Source: Saprospiraceae bacterium
GTDB taxonomy: Bacteria > Bacteroidota > Bacteroidia > Chitinophagales > Saprospiraceae
Assembly: GCA_016709995.1 (NCBI GenBank)
Contig: JADJLQ010000001.1
Coordinates: 3,010,001-3,074,000, forward strand
Direction: 5' to 3'
Length of the DNA stretch: 64,000 nt
The position numbers and the translations under genes are program-made. Positions 17,950 through 26,134 of the stretch are shown in pieces; within the stretch, counting starts at the first letter, position 1; the number at the start of each line of letters is the position of its first letter. Below the pieces are notes generated by a model. The model searched no databases. It saw only the letters and a list, made by a program, of their open reading frames with translations, and had not been told where the DNA came from.

Positions 17950-19785
17950 TTGACTACTCTATCTCTTATAAAAAATAAATCAGACGGCCTTTGGCGACAA
18001 GCTGTCAAAATCATTTTGATACTTCAATCCATGGTTTGCATAGGCCAGGACACATCCTACAGACCTCCTATTAACAATGACACTCTAAACTTAACTCACT
18101 ATCACTTATTGACTGAAATTTTTACGGAAATAAATCCCGACAGCAGTTTATATTTTGCTGAAAAATCATTGAACATTTCCCAAAAGCTACAACTCCCTCT
18201 TGAGGAGGCCCATTCATTGGCAAAGATGGGCTACTCGTACTTAAATAAAAATAATTACTCCAGAGCACTCAAAATGTTTTTAGACGCTATCTCTGTGATA
18301 GATAATTTATCTAACAATTTTTCAGTATTAGGAGCACAATATCAAGCACCGGATGAATTTACTGACAGAACACAAACCATTGAATTTCAGAAAATGGATA
18401 AAAAAGCCAGGATATTACAGTATCTGGGAATTCTTTATGGCAATTATGCCAATTATAATCAAGCCATTTATTCATTCAGGCAAGCATTGGATCTTTCTAC
18501 TCGAACTAATAATAAAATCATTCAATGTATTACCTATATTACTTTAGGGAGGATCTTTTTAGGAAATAAACAGAAGGACTCCGCTTTAATAGCAGGCAAG
18601 TTATCGCTTAAACTAGCTCAGGACAACAATTATAACCGCTATCTGGGCAGTATCTATTTGAATTTAGGCAGAGAATTTATCGCTAAAGACAGTGTTTCTC
18701 TGGGGATTAAAATGATTAAAATAGCTATTCACCATAGCTATAAAGAAAATTATCTTAGGGGGGTAGTTGCATCCAGTCTATTATTGTCCAATCTAAAACA
18801 CGAAAACTCAGAAATGTCAAGATTAGACTACCTCCATCAAGCATTCGTAGAAGCTATTAAATTAAATAGTCCTGATCTATTACTGAGGTGCTATACTTCC
18901 TACAATGAATACTTTAAAGAGAAAGGGATTAAAGACAGCATAGTTAAGTACCAGGCATTAATCATTAAGACCAACGAATTGCTCAATAGATCCAGGCAAG
19001 ATCAGGAATTTCAAAACATTGACTTTGCAGAGAAGATCAGGCAGCAGGATCTTATTTTTATTAAATCAAACTTTAAACGACAGCTAAGGTGGTGGAGTAT
19101 ATTAATTACATCCATTTTAGGATTTTTTAGTGTCTTTATCCTATACCGAAACAAAAAACAAAACGAAATCAAAGCATCTTTGTTGAATGAACGCTTGAGG
19201 TTGAGTCGGGAGCTTCATGACGATCTTGGAGCCAATCTAAGTGGTATCAGTATGTATACTCATTTAGCTCAATCCCAATTTGATGCTAAAGATACCTCTT
19301 TGAAGAAATCTTTAGACATAATACGGGAATCATCAAGTGAAATGGTAAATAAGCTCAATGAGATAGTTTGGTTAATCAATCCTGATCAAGATCATTTATC
19401 AAATTTATTAGATAAAATCAACGACTATGCAGTCAAACTGTGCAAGGCAAAAGAGGTTAAATATTCTTTCAAATCAACCTTAGACCTGGACGAATACCAT
19501 ATCCCAGAACACAAAAGAAGAAACCTCTATTTGATCTTAAAAGAAGCTATCAACAATGCTCTAAAATATAGTGAGGCTACTACCATAGATCTAAAGATAA
19601 CAACTGATAAAGATTCCATCCTGTTTCTTTTGTGGGACAATGGTATTGGATTTGATGTTGCAACCAGCGGTCAAGGTAACGGATTAAGAAATATTGAAAA
19701 AAGAGCTGCTGATGTGCATGCCCAAGTTTCCATCAAATCCATTAAAAATCAGGGGACTGAAATCCTCTTAACGCTACCTGTATAA
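17950..19785 (+). CDS. Sensor histidine kinase with TPR sensor region (HisKA_3 type)
   Basis: A 611-aa kinase. After an N-terminal hydrophobic segment come TPR-like helical repeats (SLAKMGYSYLNKNNYSRALK; YGNYANYNQAIYSFRQALDL) spanning about 60-330 and probably periplasmic, one membrane helix WWSILITSILGFFSVFILYR and the box SRELHDDLGANLSGIS with H423. The ATPase end carries NNALKYS, DNGIGFD and GNGLRNIEKRA, identical in DNA to the upstream kinase over 230 bp. TTG 17950 is taken as start; a later ATG (MVCIGQDTSYR) would shorten the signal. It likely phosphorylates the regulator at 20.5 kb. Confidence 0.87.
   Translation: MTTLSLIKNKSDGLWRQAVKIILILQSMVCIGQDTSYRPPINNDTLNLTHYHLLTEIFTEINPDSSLYFAEKSLNISQKLQLPLEEAHSLAKMGYSYLNKNNYSRALKMFLDAISVIDNLSNNFSVLGAQYQAPDEFTDRTQTIEFQKMDKKARILQYLGILYGNYANYNQAIYSFRQALDLSTRTNNKIIQCITYITLGRIFLGNKQKDSALIAGKLSLKLAQDNNYNRYLGSIYLNLGREFIAKDSVSLGIKMIKIAIHHSYKENYLRGVVASSLLLSNLKHENSEMSRLDYLHQAFVEAIKLNSPDLLLRCYTSYNEYFKEKGIKDSIVKYQALIIKTNELLNRSRQDQEFQNIDFAEKIRQQDLIFIKSNFKRQLRWWSILITSILGFFSVFILYRNKKQNEIKASLLNERLRLSRELHDDLGANLSGISMYTHLAQSQFDAKDTSLKKSLDIIRESSSEMVNKLNEIVWLINPDQDHLSNLLDKINDYAVKLCKAKEVKYSFKSTLDLDEYHIPEHKRRNLYLILKEAINNALKYSEATTIDLKITTDKDSILFLLWDNGIGFDVATSGQGNGLRNIEKRAADVHAQVSIKSIKNQGTEILLTLPV
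19534..19763 (+). repeat. Exact 230-bp repeat, copy 2 (kinase ATPase domain)
   Basis: Second copy of the 17682-17911 segment, 1852 bp downstream in the same orientation and reading frame; identity ends at the TC/TT difference after position 19763. Confidence 0.95.
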
Positions 19786-19798
19786 GATCAAACTTAAT

Positions 19799-19844
19799 TA
19801 CCCCATTGAGGTATTGGGTGCTGAAAGGCCTTTTATTTACTTTG
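19799..19844 (+). promoter_or_regulatory. Palindromic operator plus -7 box upstream of the DinB-like gene
   Basis: TACCCCATTGAGGTA (19799-19813) is a near-perfect palindrome. After exactly 23 bp comes TTACTTTG (19837-19844), a -7-like box, then the DinB-like ATG at 19869. The same operator-23 bp-nnnnTTTG layout recurs at 22223 and 25201. Placement near -44 suggests an activator site. Confidence 0.65.
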
Positions 19845-19868
19845 TACGTACTATTTAAATGCTTAAAA

Positions 19869-20471
19869 ATGAAGAATTGGTATCTCGTAAGTTTAATTGT
19901 ATTAGGCTTCTATCATCTGACCTCAGCTCAAGATACTTCCTGGACCATACATGATAGAACCAACCTGGTGAAGGAGTATGTAAGGACTAAAGCAGAAATA
20001 AATGCTGCAACTCAATACCTCACCCCTTCGCAATGGAGCTTTAAAGAAACCCCTAAATCCTGGTCCATAGGACAAGTCATGGAGCACCTCTATATGTGGG
20101 AACTAATCACCCAGCGCGATACTCGCGGAGCTATTTGGAATGGAATAATTATGGACGATGTAAAAAATCTTTTGGAGGATGATTCCACCGCTACCCATTG
20201 GATCTATGAGGACAAACCTCATACCTCTCCTGATTATACTATTCCCACAGGATTTATCCCTGGTGATGCCGTGCTTAAATTGTTCAATTCAAAATGCGAC
20301 GAACTAATAAAGGAGATAGAGACCTCTGATTTAAACTTTAGATTGTACATCCGCAAGATTCCGACTTATAATAAAAATCTGGTCCAGATTTACATGATAC
20401 ACTATGGTCATGTTGACCGACATTTAAGGCAGATCCGAAGAATTAAAAGTCATCCATTATTTCCGCAATAA
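19869..20471 (+). CDS. Secreted DinB-like (four-helix, metal-site) protein
   Basis: A 200-aa protein starting MKNWYLVSLIVLGFYHLTSA, a signal peptide cut before QDTSW. The body resembles DinB/YfiT-type four-helix proteins: WSIGQVMEHLYMWE carries the first His in the usual place, and MIHYGHVDRHLRQIRRI gives the HxxxH pair near the C-terminus. Members act as metal-dependent thiol transferases or have unknown roles; a secreted one is less usual. The ATG at 19869 is preferred to the upstream TTG/ATG codons because it gives a clean signal peptide and lies after the -7 box. It sits between kinase and regulator genes and has the putative operator. Confidence 0.75.
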   Translation: MKNWYLVSLIVLGFYHLTSAQDTSWTIHDRTNLVKEYVRTKAEINAATQYLTPSQWSFKETPKSWSIGQVMEHLYMWELITQRDTRGAIWNGIIMDDVKNLLEDDSTATHWIYEDKPHTSPDYTIPTGFIPGDAVLKLFNSKCDELIKEIETSDLNFRLYIRKIPTYNKNLVQIYMIHYGHVDRHLRQIRRIKSHPLFPQ

Positions 20472-20534
20472 ATAAATCATTCTATATGTCACAAGATCAA
20501 ATTAATGGTGTATCTTAGTTAAATACCTATTCAT

Positions 20535-21185
20535 ATGGATATCAGGGTAGTCATATTTGAAGATAATATGCTGATGCGGGAGGCACTCACCGCCATACTC
20601 AATGGAACTGTGGGGTATACTTGCAGTGGTGCTTTCCCAAATGGAGATGGTTGGGACATAAATCTACAACTTACAAGACCTGATGTCATACCGATGGATA
20701 TCGAGATGCCGGGCCTCAATGGAATAGTGTTAAGTCATAAGATCAAGGCCAAATATCCAGAAGTTAAAATACTGATTCAGACTATCTTTGAAGACAATGA
20801 TAAGATATTTGATGCCTTGTGTAATGGGGCATCAGGCTACATCCTCAAAAACGATGCTCCGCATAAATACCTGGAAGCCATCAATGAAATCTATAATGGC
20901 GGAGCTCCAATGAGCGCAAACATAGCCAAAAAAGTACTTGGCTTTTTTACATCAAAAAATGTAATCCTGGTCCAACCAAACACTGAAGACTATATGTTAA
21001 GTGATAGAGAAAAGGAAATCCTGGGCATGATGGTTCATGGAGATGATTTCTATTCAATAGCAGGAAAAGCATTTATCAGTTACGAGACCGTACGAACTCA
21101 CGTAAAAAGGATTTATAAAAAGTTGCATGTGGCCTGTAGAAGTGAAGCGGTGATGAAAGCGGTACAACAAAATATACTCAGATAA
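20535..21185 (+). CDS. LuxR/NarL-family response regulator
   Basis: A 216-aa cytoplasmic regulator. The receiver has the acidic pair E9/D10, phospho-acceptor D55 in VIPMDIEMPGLNG, T83 and K105 in GYILKND. The C-terminal LuxR helix-turn-helix reads LSDREKEILGMMVHG, then SYETVRTHVKRIYKKLHV. It is the natural partner of the two HisKA_3 kinases just upstream. The palindromic sites at 19799, 22223 and 25201, with half sites related to the NarL-type TACYYMT heptamer, are candidate targets, but this assignment is inference. No such palindrome lies directly before this gene itself. Confidence 0.92.
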   Translation: MDIRVVIFEDNMLMREALTAILNGTVGYTCSGAFPNGDGWDINLQLTRPDVIPMDIEMPGLNGIVLSHKIKAKYPEVKILIQTIFEDNDKIFDALCNGASGYILKNDAPHKYLEAINEIYNGGAPMSANIAKKVLGFFTSKNVILVQPNTEDYMLSDREKEILGMMVHGDDFYSIAGKAFISYETVRTHVKRIYKKLHVACRSEAVMKAVQQNILR

Positions 21186-21208
21186 GTCTATGCTTGACCT
21201 AAATCATC

Positions 21209-21216
21209 TATATTTG
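21209..21216 (+). promoter_or_regulatory. Bacteroidetes -7 box (TATATTTG) upstream of the 171-aa gene
   Basis: TATATTTG fits TAnnTTTG and lies 38 nt before ATG 21255. No palindromic operator precedes it. Confidence 0.4.
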
Positions 21217-21254
21217 GAATACTATTTAAATCATTTGCTTAAAATTTAATAATA

Positions 21255-21770
21255 ATGAGTCAATTCGAAGTTCAAGGAGTTTCAAGTCCTCACTTTAAGG
21301 TCTTGCCAGAAACTCGCTTTCAATCTCCTGAAGCTCAAAATTTTAATGTTGGCCTATCTGGAGTGGCCAGGTTTAAATCAGATTTCTACATAGCATCTAC
21401 TTTAAATATTCAAAAAGTATCTATACGCGATTTTAATATGAAGATGGATTCCGTAATCAATAGGGCCAAATCACTGCTGCCTATCCTGCCAGAAGGTACT
21501 GAGTATGGTTTTATTCCTATACAGTGGACCATTATGGCGTCTGCCAATGCTATTTGGAATATGTCTTCGTCAAAATTTGGAGGTTGCATTACAAGTGGCT
21601 GGCGAATACTTAGAGAAGATAAAGTAATCCACCAATCCACACAAACCGTAAAAATGTTCAAAGGAATAGAAGTAGATCTTTCTATTGTATACAGCGCTAA
21701 TCTGAAAATAGGTTATCAAATTGATATGTATGGGTATTTTGCAATCCTTGACCTTCCAAGAATAGATTAA
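21255..21770 (+). CDS. Unrecognised 171-aa protein
   Basis: I do not recognise this protein. It has no signal peptide (MSQFEVQGVSSPHFKVL), alternates short beta-like stretches, and has one Cys. The central part (LPILPEGTEYGFIPIQWTIM, then SASANAIW-like Ala/Asn segments) looks soluble and mostly beta. The gene has its own -7 box and follows the response regulator by 69 bp, so it may be a target or a regulator partner; this is only positional. Confidence 0.6.
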   Translation: MSQFEVQGVSSPHFKVLPETRFQSPEAQNFNVGLSGVARFKSDFYIASTLNIQKVSIRDFNMKMDSVINRAKSLLPILPEGTEYGFIPIQWTIMASANAIWNMSSSKFGGCITSGWRILREDKVIHQSTQTVKMFKGIEVDLSIVYSANLKIGYQIDMYGYFAILDLPRID

Positions 21771-22222
21771 TACTAACTTGTCATACCAGTAATAAGTTTT
21801 TAAATCTGAAAGTTTTAATTTAAAAGTCAGCACAATAGCCGGAAGGATAAATCATTATACCATTCTTAATAAGATTAGTCTTAACGCATAGTGGTAATTT
21901 GGATTAACTCGAACACCTTAATGCTAGCCAGCTATTCATAAACTCCACTGATATCACTGCTAGCTTTTTGTCCCGCACATTAATATTTTAGATGCCATCA
22001 ATTACTCCAGAAGGGATTTAATATTCATAATAGAACTTCAAATTATCTATCGATTCTGAAGGGGTGGCATAGATACAAATCCCTTAGTAAGAATTTTTTA
22101 AACTGTCTCGGGCACACATCTTGGACAAGCTTTAAATGTGCATGATGGATCATAGTTAATTGTACCCTTTATCAAAAGCCTACGTTTCCAAATAATACAG
22201 AAACAAACATTAAAAAGCAATT
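21771..22222. other. Non-coding spacer of about 450 bp
   Basis: AT-rich sequence with scattered stops in all frames. I see no hairpin with a U-tract, no tRNA and no repeat shared with other parts of the window. Only its 3' end (from 22223) holds a recognisable element. Confidence 0.5.
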
Positions 22223-22268
22223 TACCTCAATGGGGTATTGTGAAAGCTTATACTATAAAAGAAATTTG
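22223..22268 (+). promoter_or_regulatory. Palindromic operator plus -7 box upstream of the HTH gene
   Basis: TACCTCAATGGGGTA (22223-22237), 23 bp, then GAAATTTG (22261-22268), then ATG 22301. Same architecture as at 19799 and 25201. Confidence 0.65.
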
Positions 22269-22300
22269 ATTCATTACTAATTACTTAATAAATAATAGCT

Positions 22301-22549
22301 ATGAACCAATCACACCCAATCGTCTTAAGCTCCATGCCTAACGAAATTCACTTCAATGAAATTCAAAAACAAGTGTTGGTGAAATTATTGAATGGCCAGT
22401 CTTATAAAGCCATTGCATCCGATATGAATATTTCATTAGCAGCAGTCAGGCAGTATGCACATCGCACATATAAAAAATTAAAGGTTGCTAACAAGATGGA
22501 AGCCTTAATACAATATGGGGACAGGGGTGATAACAAAAGTCATCAATAA
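22301..22549 (+). CDS. Stand-alone LuxR-type HTH protein
   Basis: An 82-aa protein made almost only of a LuxR/GerE helix-turn-helix: FNEIQKQVLVKLLNGQSYKA, then IASDMNISLAAVRQYAHR and TYKKLKVANKMEAL. It lacks a receiver domain, so it would not be phosphorylated; it resembles the DNA-binding half of the regulator at 20.5 kb (YKKLHV against YKKLKV). It could compete for the same sites or act as an accessory activator. The putative operator in front of it suggests control by the adjacent two-component system. Confidence 0.8.
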   Translation: MNQSHPIVLSSMPNEIHFNEIQKQVLVKLLNGQSYKAIASDMNISLAAVRQYAHRTYKKLKVANKMEALIQYGDRGDNKSHQ

Positions 22550-22621
22550 AAATTAGAACGAATTAATATGATGTGACACAATAGATTAAACAAAATCAAT
22601 TGAATTAAAATTAGCTCAATT

Positions 22622-23740
22622 ATGAAATGGAAATTCAGACTAGTATTATGCCTTACACTTTTACTTTTATCAATTTATATAACAATTGCCCAAGAGCAAG
22701 AGGACTATAATACTCTAGATGAAATATCGAAAAGTACTTTTATGAGTATTCCTCCAGCATCGGCTTTTCTCCTGATAGATGTAGCACCCAACAAAGTATT
22801 CCAGGCAGGAACATGTCGCTCTGTAAAAGTGGACTGGACGCTGAGATCCTACAAATCAACTCCAAATCTTGCTATCGAACTTCAACCTCTATGGCTACTA
22901 TATTATAATAATGGACACATAAGGGAATATAGACGCGCTACAAATTTTTACAGGGCCCTAAGTAAAGTTTCAATCTCAATTGGGACGGTAAACTGGGGGC
23001 CACAAAGAACTATCGCCTATGCAGGCAAAATAAACCTATATACCGATCATGATCCATTATTAGAACCAAGCTTGGAAGAATCAATTGAAACTTATGAAGA
23101 CTATAAATCTGAACACAAATTTCGAATTAAAGCATTAAAAAATTCACTGTTAAAAACAAAAAACATGAATGAGAAAAGAAGTATACAAAGAAATATATCA
23201 AACGAGATGGATAGCCTTCATTCTATTTCGATAGATCAAGCTTATTATAATGATGAAATAAAAAACCAATACTATAAAGAAAATTGGAATGCGACTGCTG
23301 TAGATCTTGGGTTCGGAAAAATCAACAACTACGACATTCAAACTGACAGCACATTCAAGATAAATGACGGATTAGGTTTATGGTTAATAGGATCAAAAGA
23401 TCTTGGTCGAAAATTTCAAGCAACTGGAATGATAAAATTACTTCACTTCGACCAATTAAACACCCACTTAATGGTTGGTGCTAATATCCGATACGGTAAT
23501 CCACGGTTTAACTTTTATACAGAACTTGTTCATGACATTTGGAAAAATCCTTCGCTTCCTGGATCTTCAGATTCAAAGCAGATCAGGCAATTAGAAAAAA
23601 CAACCTTTTGCTACGGAGGAGAGCTCAAATTAAATAACATTATCCAGTTAAATTTTGGCATTCGAACCAATCTAGATCAACACTTTAAACTCGCATCAAT
23701 ATTACCGACAGCCAATGTTATGTGTCTCATGCCATTGTAA
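22622..23740 (+). CDS. Secreted protein of unknown function, 372 aa
   Basis: The signal peptide is clear (MKWKFRLVLCLTLLLLSIYI, cut after TIAQ). The rest has a helical, charged middle (about 150-210, KNMNEKRSIQRNISNEMDSL) and beta-strand-rich N- and C-terminal parts with alternating aromatic residues (LWLLYYNN; GNPRFNFYTELVHDI), which could be outer-membrane or surface beta structure. No family recognised. It follows the HTH gene by 72 bp and precedes two small secreted Cys-containing proteins, so the group may form one secreted system. Confidence 0.6.
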   Translation: MKWKFRLVLCLTLLLLSIYITIAQEQEDYNTLDEISKSTFMSIPPASAFLLIDVAPNKVFQAGTCRSVKVDWTLRSYKSTPNLAIELQPLWLLYYNNGHIREYRRATNFYRALSKVSISIGTVNWGPQRTIAYAGKINLYTDHDPLLEPSLEESIETYEDYKSEHKFRIKALKNSLLKTKNMNEKRSIQRNISNEMDSLHSISIDQAYYNDEIKNQYYKENWNATAVDLGFGKINNYDIQTDSTFKINDGLGLWLIGSKDLGRKFQATGMIKLLHFDQLNTHLMVGANIRYGNPRFNFYTELVHDIWKNPSLPGSSDSKQIRQLEKTTFCYGGELKLNNIIQLNFGIRTNLDQHFKLASILPTANVMCLMPL

Positions 23741-23865
23741 GAAATAAATACAGCAAAAATGATTAACAAATTGCACTACAGGAATGGAAAATAATTGAGA
23801 CTATATTCCTGAGAATCGATTTTGCGAACCCACTAAATCTAAATCTTTAATCAAATCTAAATAAA

Positions 23866-24291
23866 ATGAAAATGAAAAAATTAAAATTGTACTCTATCGC
23901 CTTTGCATTTATTTTTCAATATGGACTCCTGAGTGCGCAAAGTCTTCTAATGAATTGCGGAAATTCATTAGAAGATGTGGTGAATTCAAAGCATTTGACT
24001 GAGGGAGAAAATGAAATTTGTTCACTTTCCGAAGGTAAAATAAACTTAGTAGCTATAGTCAATAATGGAACAATAGTTTCATGGAAGGCATTAGATGAAA
24101 AGGGAAAAAATTTGCCGTTTATAAACGAAGTAAATACTATGGCAAGCAGAAAAAAGAAAAGTAAGAGTTCGAGCTCTCCCCAGAAACCGTATTCCAACCT
24201 GGTATGCACTGTGGTCGATATAATATGTGGAACCGATGCTTCCGGCAATTTAAAATTCTGCAAACATAAAATTTGTTTTCCTTGTAATTAA
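23866..24291 (+). CDS. Small secreted Cys-rich protein, 141 aa
   Basis: The signal peptide MKMKKLKLYSIAFAFIFQYG ends near SAQ. Cysteines occur at MNCGNS, EICSLS and in a C-terminal cluster (LVCTVVDIICGTD, FCKHKICFPC), suggesting disulphides outside the cytoplasm. A basic Ser/Lys stretch (ASRKKKSKSSSS) separates the two halves. Not recognised. The next gene has a similar size and a Cys-rich end, so they may be related secreted factors. Confidence 0.6.
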   Translation: MKMKKLKLYSIAFAFIFQYGLLSAQSLLMNCGNSLEDVVNSKHLTEGENEICSLSEGKINLVAIVNNGTIVSWKALDEKGKNLPFINEVNTMASRKKKSKSSSSPQKPYSNLVCTVVDIICGTDASGNLKFCKHKICFPCN

Positions 24292-24308
24292 AATAATAGT
24301 ATATATTT

Positions 24309-24727
24309 ATGAAAAAGATATTATTAATTCAAACCTTTTTTCTGTGTTACTATCTCAGTGTTGCTCAATCAAATGGATCTGCATTGCCGAAAGGAACGTA
24401 TTATAAAGACGGAAAAGTAAAAATAACAGATGATTATGAAATAGTCAATACAAATGGTGGCCTTAATGCGACTGTTCGCAAAAAGGAAAAGCAAATGGTG
24501 AAACGACTGGAACCTTTAAATGTAGTTGCAAGGCTACACCGGCTACTTCTTGCCCAGTCGATTTCACAGATGATATTATCGCTTGCTTAGGTGATCCATG
24601 TTGCAAATTGCTGGTGACGATAAAAACTGGATCCCTAAGTGCACAGCTTTCTGCAGGAGATAATTCTAATCAATCTGGGTTTGGAAAACCGGATATTTGG
24701 AATGCCGTTATTTACCCAAAAAAATAA
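24309..24727 (+). CDS. Small secreted Cys-rich protein, frameshifted
   Basis: Signal peptide MKKILLIQTFFLCYYLSVAQ. The annotated frame breaks after TVRKKEKQ; adding one A to the A5 run near 24480 continues as KKGKANGETTGTFKCSCKAT and reaches a TAA at 24725-24727, with further cysteines in CPVDF, IACLGDPCCKLL. The full product would be about 139 aa, close to its upstream neighbour. Secreted, disulphide-rich, function unknown. The break is at a homopolymer and may be an error. Confidence 0.5.
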
Positions 24728-24779
24728 ATATTGACCCATTTCCTCAATTGACAATATGTTTTTTAGGCTTTAATCTCAC

Positions 24780-24895
24780 ATAGGAAGCAGGGATTATATT
24801 AAACTTACCCATTGGACTGATCCTGATCATCTGAGTCGTCCAAGCAACTAACTTCTTGATTGCCGCGAATCTCTACCAGAGTCATTCTAATAAAA
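24780..24895 (-). pseudogene. Relic of a DNA-3-methyladenine glycosylase
   Basis: On the minus strand this reads AAIKKLVAWTTQMIRISPMG then KFNIIPA, matching TVIKGVGTWTVQMTMISPMG and KLDVFPA of the intact glycosylase at 26135-26755. The two DNA stretches (24802-24868 and 26313-26379) align over 67 bp without gaps at roughly 69 percent identity. No open frame extends around it, so it is a decayed fragment. Confidence 0.65.
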
Positions 24896-25036
24896 ATTCG
24901 AATTACTTGATTGAGCTTTGGGAAAGCAGGTTTAAAAACCTACTTCTAAAACAGATCATAAAGTGATCAAGCTATATAAAAATTAATTCAATGAGGTCTC
25001 AAAGTTTCTTCGTATAAATTTATAACCAATTAATAA

Positions 25037-25065
25037 GCTCAGGGAATCGTTTCCCTGGGCTTTTT
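25037..25065 (+). terminator. Rho-independent terminator
   Basis: Stem GCTCAGGGAA (25037-25046), loop TCGT, stem TTCCCTGGGC (one G:T pair), then five T. It is the clearest terminator in the window and would end plus-strand transcripts from the secreted Cys-rich genes. Confidence 0.85.
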
Positions 25066-25200
25066 ATTTGACTTGTTTTTATTAATTAAACTGGTTGAAA
25101 TTAATGCCAAAAGCTGAGGAAGCTGGTTTTACCATTGGAGATATAAACTCTGGACTGGAACCTCCTTTATGTAAGCGTCGGTCTCAAACCAGCCTAAAAT

Positions 25201-25246
25201 TACCCCAATGTGGTATTCCTCCACCAATTTCCCTGGCTTATGTTTG
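25201..25246 (+). promoter_or_regulatory. Palindromic operator plus -7 box upstream of the lipoprotein gene
   Basis: TACCCCAATGTGGTA (25201-25215), 23 bp, then TATGTTTG (25239-25246), a perfect TAnnTTTG box, then ATG 25263. Third instance of the operator-promoter layout. Confidence 0.7.
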
Positions 25247-25262
25247 TAAAAAAAAAATTATA

Positions 25263-25925
25263 ATGAAACACTTTTATTACTTTTTAATTATTTCCGGGTG
25301 CCTTTTAGGATGCACTAAAAGTTTAGATCATCCAGGCTTAAATGATCGCCTTGAAATGAGAGTCAATGTGTATGATACGTTGATCACCCAGGATGGCATC
25401 TGGAGATACCTGGTGTCCAATGCAGAACCGGCAGGGAAATGGAAACTATTGAATTATAATGATAGCCTTTGGAAGGAAGGATTTCAAGAATTTGGCTATG
25501 GTGATAGTGATGAAATTACCGTTGTACCCAGAAATAACCTCCTGGTATCCAGGACAACAAACATCACCACCTATTTTAGAAAACGGATTTTTATTCCTTC
25601 TGAACTCACTATAGGAGCGAGTGAGGTCACATTTTATTTGCACCGGGATGACGGAGCGCTTGTCTATGTGAATGGTAGTGAAAAAATACGGTCAAATATG
25701 CCCAAGGGCACTATAAAATCCAATACTTTGGCCATAAGTCCTATGGAAGGATATGTCGGTCCTTTGAGTGAAAAGACACTTTATAAGATGAGCTGGTCTG
25801 CTTCAGGTTTTCAAGCGGGATGGAACGAAATAGCAGTAGAAATACACCAATGTTCTACTCAGGAAAGAGATATGTCGTTTAGTTTGCGAGTGGCAGCTAC
25901 ACAAACAATAAACATAAATCAATAA
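25263..25925 (+). CDS. Lipoprotein of unknown function
   Basis: The start is ATG 25263, after the -7 box; the longer frame from 25095 would run through the promoter. MKHFYYFLIISGCLLGCTKS has a lipobox (LLGC), so the 220-aa protein is membrane-anchored. The body, with WRYLVSNAEPAGKWKLLNYN, DSLWKEGFQEFGYGD, TTYFRKRIFIP, YLHRDDGALVYVNG and GWNEIAVEIHQ, resembles the beta-sandwich module fused to many Bacteroidota secreted enzymes and T9SS proteins. No catalytic signature. Predicted target of the two-component system. Confidence 0.75.
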   Translation: MKHFYYFLIISGCLLGCTKSLDHPGLNDRLEMRVNVYDTLITQDGIWRYLVSNAEPAGKWKLLNYNDSLWKEGFQEFGYGDSDEITVVPRNNLLVSRTTNITTYFRKRIFIPSELTIGASEVTFYLHRDDGALVYVNGSEKIRSNMPKGTIKSNTLAISPMEGYVGPLSEKTLYKMSWSASGFQAGWNEIAVEIHQCSTQERDMSFSLRVAATQTININQ

Positions 25926-26134
25926 TTATAAGGATTGCCATTTCTGGATGTTGACTTATTCTGGTTTTATATTACTGACTTTGAAAGAAAAAGTGACCTA
26001 AAATAATGTTGATCACGTGTTCTATCCAAGCAGGTTAATCTGAGCCCGGGTGAACAGAGCATTGACTTATTCATCTTGATTCGTAATGAATGCCACTGTA
26101 GAAAATATTGAGCTTCAAATTTAATTTACATCCC

